Assembly: GCF_013149805.1 (NCBI RefSeq)
Contig: NZ_JABEZT010000006.1
Location: 62,001 to 126,000, forward strand
DNA from: Isoptericola chiayiensis
GTDB lineage: Bacteria > Actinomycetota > Actinomycetes > Actinomycetales > Cellulomonadaceae
Direction of reading: 5' to 3'
DNA: 64,000 nucleotides
Under the pieces are notes generated by a model, which was given only the letters and a program-made list of their open reading frames with translations, had not been told where the DNA came from and did no database searches. A program made the position numbers and the translations under genes. Shown here piece by piece: positions 61,493 through 64,000 of the stretch. Numbering within the stretch: the stretch's first letter is position 1; the number at the start of each line of letters is the position of its first letter.

Positions 61493-62002
61493 TCAGGCCG
61501 GCCGGTCGGGGTCGGTCAGCGGGCCGACGCTGCCGAAGAACTGCGACGCGGTGACCAGGCCGCACGACACGGCCTCGGCGAGCTGGCCGTCGGTGGCGCC
61601 GTGCTCGAGGTCCACCGACACCTCCGCGTACAGCGCGAGGGCGTCCCCCTCCTCGCGGGTGTAGACCTTGGGCCAGATCCGCTCGCGGTTCCAGTCGTTG
61701 CAGGCCTGCAGCACCGCGCTGCGCGCCGACTCGGGCACGGAACCCGCCCAGCGTCCGCGGACCTGCAGGATCTCCTCGTCGTCGCCGAGCAGCAGGAACC
61801 AGAACCGGTTGCCGTCCCAGGTGCCGGTGATGTCGCCGTCGTCGTCCGTGCGGAACCGGTAGCCGCGGCGCGACAGGTCCTGGCCGATGCGGGCGGTCGT
61901 CACGGGTGCGGGCAGCTCGGGGCGCGCCACGGCCTCGGGCCGCCCGCGCCGACGGGCCGCCTGCAGCACCGCCGCGGTGGCGCGGCGCAGCGGACCGGTC
62001 AC
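61493..62002 (-). CDS. YbjN-domain protein, copy A
   Basis: The 169-residue protein has a basic N-terminus followed by a YbjN-like domain: YRFRTDDDGDITGTWDGNRFWFLLLGDDEEILQVRGRW, then NDWNRERIWPKVYTREEGDALALYAEVSVDLEHGATDGQL. YbjN folds resemble type III secretion chaperones; their role in actinobacteria is unknown. The GTG 62002 overlaps the stop of copy B (GTGA). It faces the miaB 3' end at 5 bp. Confidence 0.82.
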   Translation of the reverse strand: MTGPLRRATAAVLQAARRRGRPEAVARPELPAPVTTARIGQDLSRRGYRFRTDDDGDITGTWDGNRFWFLLLGDDEEILQVRGRWAGSVPESARSAVLQACNDWNRERIWPKVYTREEGDALALYAEVSVDLEHGATDGQLAEAVSCGLVTASQFFGSVGPLTDPDRPA

Positions 62003-62562
62003 GGCGCCGCCCCCAGGGGGTCCGGGAACGCGGCGTCCAGGTGCTCGAAGAACATCGCGCCCGTCGACAGCCCGCACTCGAGCAGCTGGCCGAGCTGGTC
62101 GTCGCTCGCGCCGTGCTCCACGCCCACGGTCACCTCGGCGCACACCACCACCGCGCCGTCGTCGCGCACCCGGGTGTACGTCTTGGGCCAGATGCGGTCG
62201 GCGTTCCAGGCGTTGCAGATCTCGAGGATGTCGCCGAGCCGTTCGATCGTCGCCTGCCGGTGCCACTGACCGCGCACCTGCAGCACCTGACCGTCGTCGC
62301 CGAGGACGAGGAAGTAGAAGACCCGCCCGTGCCAGATCCCGCCGAGATCGCCGTCGGTGTCCACGAAGTACGTGAAACCGCCGGCGTCGAGCCAGGCGGA
62401 GACGCGTTCGCGGGTGACGGGGACGGGGACCGCGCCCGCCGCGTCGCCGACCGGGCCCGCGAGGAGGACGTTCTCGACGTCCGCGCGGAGCCGGTCCGTG
62501 TCGGCCTCGACCGGGGGCACCGTGTGCGACCGGGTCGGTCGACGGGAACCGAAGAACCTCAC
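61999..62562 (-). CDS. YbjN-domain protein, copy B
   Basis: The 187-residue paralogue of copy A is aligned over YFVDTDGDLGGIWHGRVFYFLVLGDDGQVLQVRGQW and NAWNADRIWPKTYTRVRDDGAVVVCAEVTVGVEHGASDDQL. It has a longer basic N-terminal segment and ends in MFFEHLDAAFPDP. The GTG start 62562 is 7 nt behind TAGCGT (reverse strand), so it is probably leaderless. It heads a two-gene operon with copy A. Confidence 0.82.
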   Translation of the reverse strand: MRFFGSRRPTRSHTVPPVEADTDRLRADVENVLLAGPVGDAAGAVPVPVTRERVSAWLDAGGFTYFVDTDGDLGGIWHGRVFYFLVLGDDGQVLQVRGQWHRQATIERLGDILEICNAWNADRIWPKTYTRVRDDGAVVVCAEVTVGVEHGASDDQLGQLLECGLSTGAMFFEHLDAAFPDPLGAAP

Positions 62563-62569
62563 GCGACCC

Positions 62570-62575
62570 ACGCTA
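62570..62575 (-). promoter_or_regulatory. -10 box of the ybjN pair (leaderless)
   Basis: TAGCGT on the reverse strand is 7 nt before GTG 62562. Its -35 region (about 62593-62598) overlaps the transcription start of the divergent gene at 62599. Confidence 0.5.
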
Positions 62576-62585
62576 CACGTCCGGG

Positions 62586-62591
62586 TACGTT
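62586..62591 (+). promoter_or_regulatory. -10 box of the dioxygenase-fold gene (leaderless)
   Basis: TACGTT is 7 nt before GTG 62599, in mirror arrangement to the ybjN -10. Only 10 bp separate the two -10 boxes. Confidence 0.5.
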
Positions 62592-62598
62592 GGGCGCC

Positions 62599-63189
62599 GT
62601 GCCCGTCCGCGCCGTCGTCCTGCCCGCCACCGTCCTGCTCGTACCGACCACCGGTGCCCGCACCGGTCCCGCCGACGCCGTGCGCACCGTCGTCCTCGCC
62701 GCCCTGCGCGCCGTCGACGCCGGTGCCGGGTGGGGCGTCCTCGGTCCGGCGCCGGACCGCTCGCGTCGCGACGGGCGGCCGAACCTGGCGGGCGCCGGGA
62801 TCGCCGACCGGTGGGTGCCGCTGCTCGCCGACGACGCCTGGTCCGCACCGGGCGGCCCGGCGGCGGGCACAGCAGTCTCCGTCGCCGCGCTGCTGCTCGC
62901 CGAGGCGCACGGCGCGCGGACGGCGGCCGCCGCCGGGACCGTCGAGCTGGCCGACGACGACCAGGAGGCCCTCGAGCGTGCGGTCGCGGACCTGGCGGGG
63001 CGGGGCGCCATCGTCGTCGCCGGCGGGGTTCCCGGCGACCCGCACGCCGGCGACGCCTGCACCCCGGCCGTGTCCGCCGTCGTGCGCGAGCTCGCCGCCC
63101 GGGGCGGGTGGCGTTCCCGCACCGAGGACGTCGAGGCGCACGGCGACCACCTGCCCGGGCGCTACACGATCACGGTCTGGGACGGCTGA
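62599..63189 (+). CDS. Class III extradiol dioxygenase-fold protein (Rv2728c-like)
   Basis: The 196-residue protein has VLLVPTTGARTGPADAVRTVVLAALRAV, VPLLADDAWSAPGGPAAGTAVSVAALLLAEAHG, AIVVAGGVPGDPHAGDACTPA and GRYTITVWDG. The overall pattern fits the class III extradiol-dioxygenase/MEMO-like family protein found beside miaA in actinobacteria. The usual His/Glu metal cluster is not clearly visible, so catalytic activity is doubtful. GTG 62599 is probably leaderless. Confidence 0.65.
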   Translation: MPVRAVVLPATVLLVPTTGARTGPADAVRTVVLAALRAVDAGAGWGVLGPAPDRSRRDGRPNLAGAGIADRWVPLLADDAWSAPGGPAAGTAVSVAALLLAEAHGARTAAAAGTVELADDDQEALERAVADLAGRGAIVVAGGVPGDPHAGDACTPAVSAVVRELAARGGWRSRTEDVEAHGDHLPGRYTITVWDG

Positions 63190-63192
63190 GCC

Positions 63193-63666
63193 TCAGCCGC
63201 CGACCGCGAACCATCCCACGCCCGCCAGGAGCGCCCAGAACCGGATCGCGCGGCCCACCAGTACCGTCGGGACGAACACCGCCAGGGGGACGCGCAGGGA
63301 GCCCGCGACCACCGCCAGGATCATCAGCGGCGGGAACCCCACCGACCCCGACGCGAGCAGCACCAGGGCGGACAGCCCGTGCCGCCCGGCGATGCGGGAC
63401 TGCCAGCGCTCGAACGACGCCCGCCGCCGCGGGTCCGCCAGCTTGCGCTGCACCCACGCCGTCTCCATCGAACGGGCCGCGCCCAGGTACCAGACGACCT
63501 TCGCGACCGTCTGCCCGACGGCGGCCACCGCCGCCACCGCGGCCAGCAGCAGCGGGTCGGAGGCGACGTCGGTCACGGCCGCGACGCCGCCGAGGTACAC
63601 CTCGACGCTGATGACCGGGACCAGCCCGGACAGCAGGCTCACGGCGAGCACGGTCAGCAGCAGCAC
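63193..63666 (-). CDS. Small membrane protein, DedA/VTT-like
   Basis: The 157-residue protein starts VLLLTVLAVSLLSGLVPVISVEVYLGGVAAV. It contains AAVAAVAAVGQTVAKVVWYLGAARSM and a C-terminal FPPLMILAVVAGSLRVPLAVFVPTVLVGRAIRFWAL, with four to five membrane helices. The Gly/Pro-rich re-entrant-like segments and the GRAIRFW motif suggest the VTT/DedA superfamily (YqaA-like). GTG 63666 has TACAGT 6 nt upstream; the longer frame to 63753 would start inside the miaA coding region. Confidence 0.7.
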   Translation of the reverse strand: MLLLTVLAVSLLSGLVPVISVEVYLGGVAAVTDVASDPLLLAAVAAVAAVGQTVAKVVWYLGAARSMETAWVQRKLADPRRRASFERWQSRIAGRHGLSALVLLASGSVGFPPLMILAVVAGSLRVPLAVFVPTVLVGRAIRFWALLAGVGWFAVGG

Positions 63667-63672
63667 CCGCGC

Positions 63673-63678
63673 ACTGTA
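63673..63678 (-). promoter_or_regulatory. -10 box of the VTT-like gene (leaderless)
   Basis: TACAGT on the reverse strand is 6 nt before GTG 63666, which settles the start choice. Confidence 0.45.
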
Positions 63679-63702
63679 GCCGCCGCGGGCGAACGGCCGT
63701 CG

Positions 63703-63708
63703 TACCGT
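63703..63708 (+). promoter_or_regulatory. -10 box of miaA (leaderless)
   Basis: TACCGT is 7 nt before GTG 63716. The two divergent starts are 49 bp apart. Confidence 0.5.
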
Positions 63709-63715
63709 AGGGGCC

Positions 63716-64000
63716 GTGATCGTCGCCGTCGTAGGACCCACCGCCACCGGCAAGTCGGACCTCGCCCTCGACCTGGCCGAGGCGCTCTCGCCAGGTGGTG
63801 CCGGCCCGGCCGGCGAGGCGCCCGCCGAGGTCGTGGGCGCCGACGCATTCCAGCTCTACCGCGGCATGGACGTCGGCACGGCCAAGGTCCCGCCGCACGA
63901 GCGCCGCGGGATCGCCCACCACCAGCTCGACGTGCTCGAACCCACCCAGGACGCCTCCGTCGCGCGGTACCAGACGGCGGCCCGGTCCGACCTCGACGCG
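63716..64000 (+). CDS. miaA: tRNA dimethylallyltransferase MiaA, partial (C-terminus outside window)
   Basis: The first 95 codons are visible. [21 protein letters not shown] carries the P-loop GPTATGKS of the isopentenyltransferase family. [19 protein letters not shown] is the DSxQxY-type segment (Ala replaces the usual Ser), followed by [13 protein letters not shown]. MiaA prenylates A37 of tRNAs reading UNN codons using DMAPP, an end product of the MEP pathway (dxr and ispG are in this window). MiaB then modifies the same base. The GTG start 63716 is leaderless. Confidence 0.93.
   Translation, partial: MIVAVVGPTATGKSDLALDLAEALSPGGAGPAGEAPAEVVGADAFQLYRGMDVGTAKVPPHERRGIAHHQLDVLEPTQDASVARYQTAARSDLDA

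Noticed and set aside
1-64000. tRNA/rRNA genes and CRISPR arrays
   Set aside because: No T-loop-like GGTTCGAATCC sequence, rRNA segment or regularly spaced repeat was found while reading.
1-64000. Transposase, integrase or prophage genes
   Set aside because: No DDE, serine or tyrosine recombinase motif and no phage gene cluster; the only mobile element supported is the intein.

Overview
The window is one contiguous stretch of a high-GC actinobacterial chromosome. It consists almost entirely of conserved core genes in an order shared with other Actinomycetota: rpsB-tsf-pyrH-frr-cdsA-rlmN-dxr-rip1-ispG, proS, rimP-nusA-ylxR-infB-rbfA-truB-ribF, rpsO-pnp-pepR-dapB, dapA-rnj-ftsK, pgsA-pncC-clgR, recA-recX, miaB-miaA. 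High GC, frequent GTG starts, many 4-bp start/stop overlaps and a compact Mycobacterium-like order suggest Micrococcales, perhaps Cellulomonadaceae or Promicromonosporaceae. The family guess is inference; I could not run a search.

Layout. 1-10.6 kb: a partial M23 peptidase faces away from a translation/lipid/isoprenoid run (rpsB to ispG). 10.7-15.6 kb: GNAT protein, Fpg-type glycosylase, prolyl-tRNA synthetase and a DUF4439-type lipoprotein. 15.8-23.4 kb: the nusA-infB translation and RNA-modification operon, ending in ribF. 23.6-25.6 kb: an animal-type heme peroxidase gene between ribF and rpsO. 25.8-31.1 kb: rpsO, pnp, M16 protease, dapB and a TPR membrane protein. 31.1-37.0 kb: an accessory segment (unknown protein, MFS exporter, DUF308 protein, GNAT, AzlCD exporter, aldehyde dehydrogenase). 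37.2-43.3 kb: dapA, rnj, ftsK and a GNAT protein. 43.3-47.1 kb: CapA-like lipoprotein, pgsA, pncC, clgR and a Nei-type glycosylase. 47.1-55.2 kb: Lhr helicase, DUF3046 protein, intein-containing recA behind a LexA box, and recX. 55.3-59.7 kb: an MDR oxidoreductase and a glutamate-type ABC importer (gluABCD). 59.8-64.0 kb: miaB, two YbjN-like proteins, a dioxygenase-fold protein, a small membrane protein and the start of miaA.

Three things stand out. First, recA carries a 364-residue class 1 intein with a LAGLIDADG endonuclease, at the site I recall for the Mycobacterium leprae RecA intein rather than the M. tuberculosis site. Second, many cistron junctions carry long, nearly perfect hairpins without U-tracts. 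One captures part of the infB Shine-Dalgarno sequence, one is a 32-nt perfect palindrome between gluB and gluC, and one is a 62-nt structure between rbfA and truB. Third, many genes show a TANNNT -10 box 6-8 nt before the start codon and no Shine-Dalgarno sequence, which implies leaderless transcripts. Two divergent pairs have only 36 and 49 bp between start codons. No tRNA, rRNA, CRISPR array, transposase, prophage or clear biosynthetic cluster was seen.
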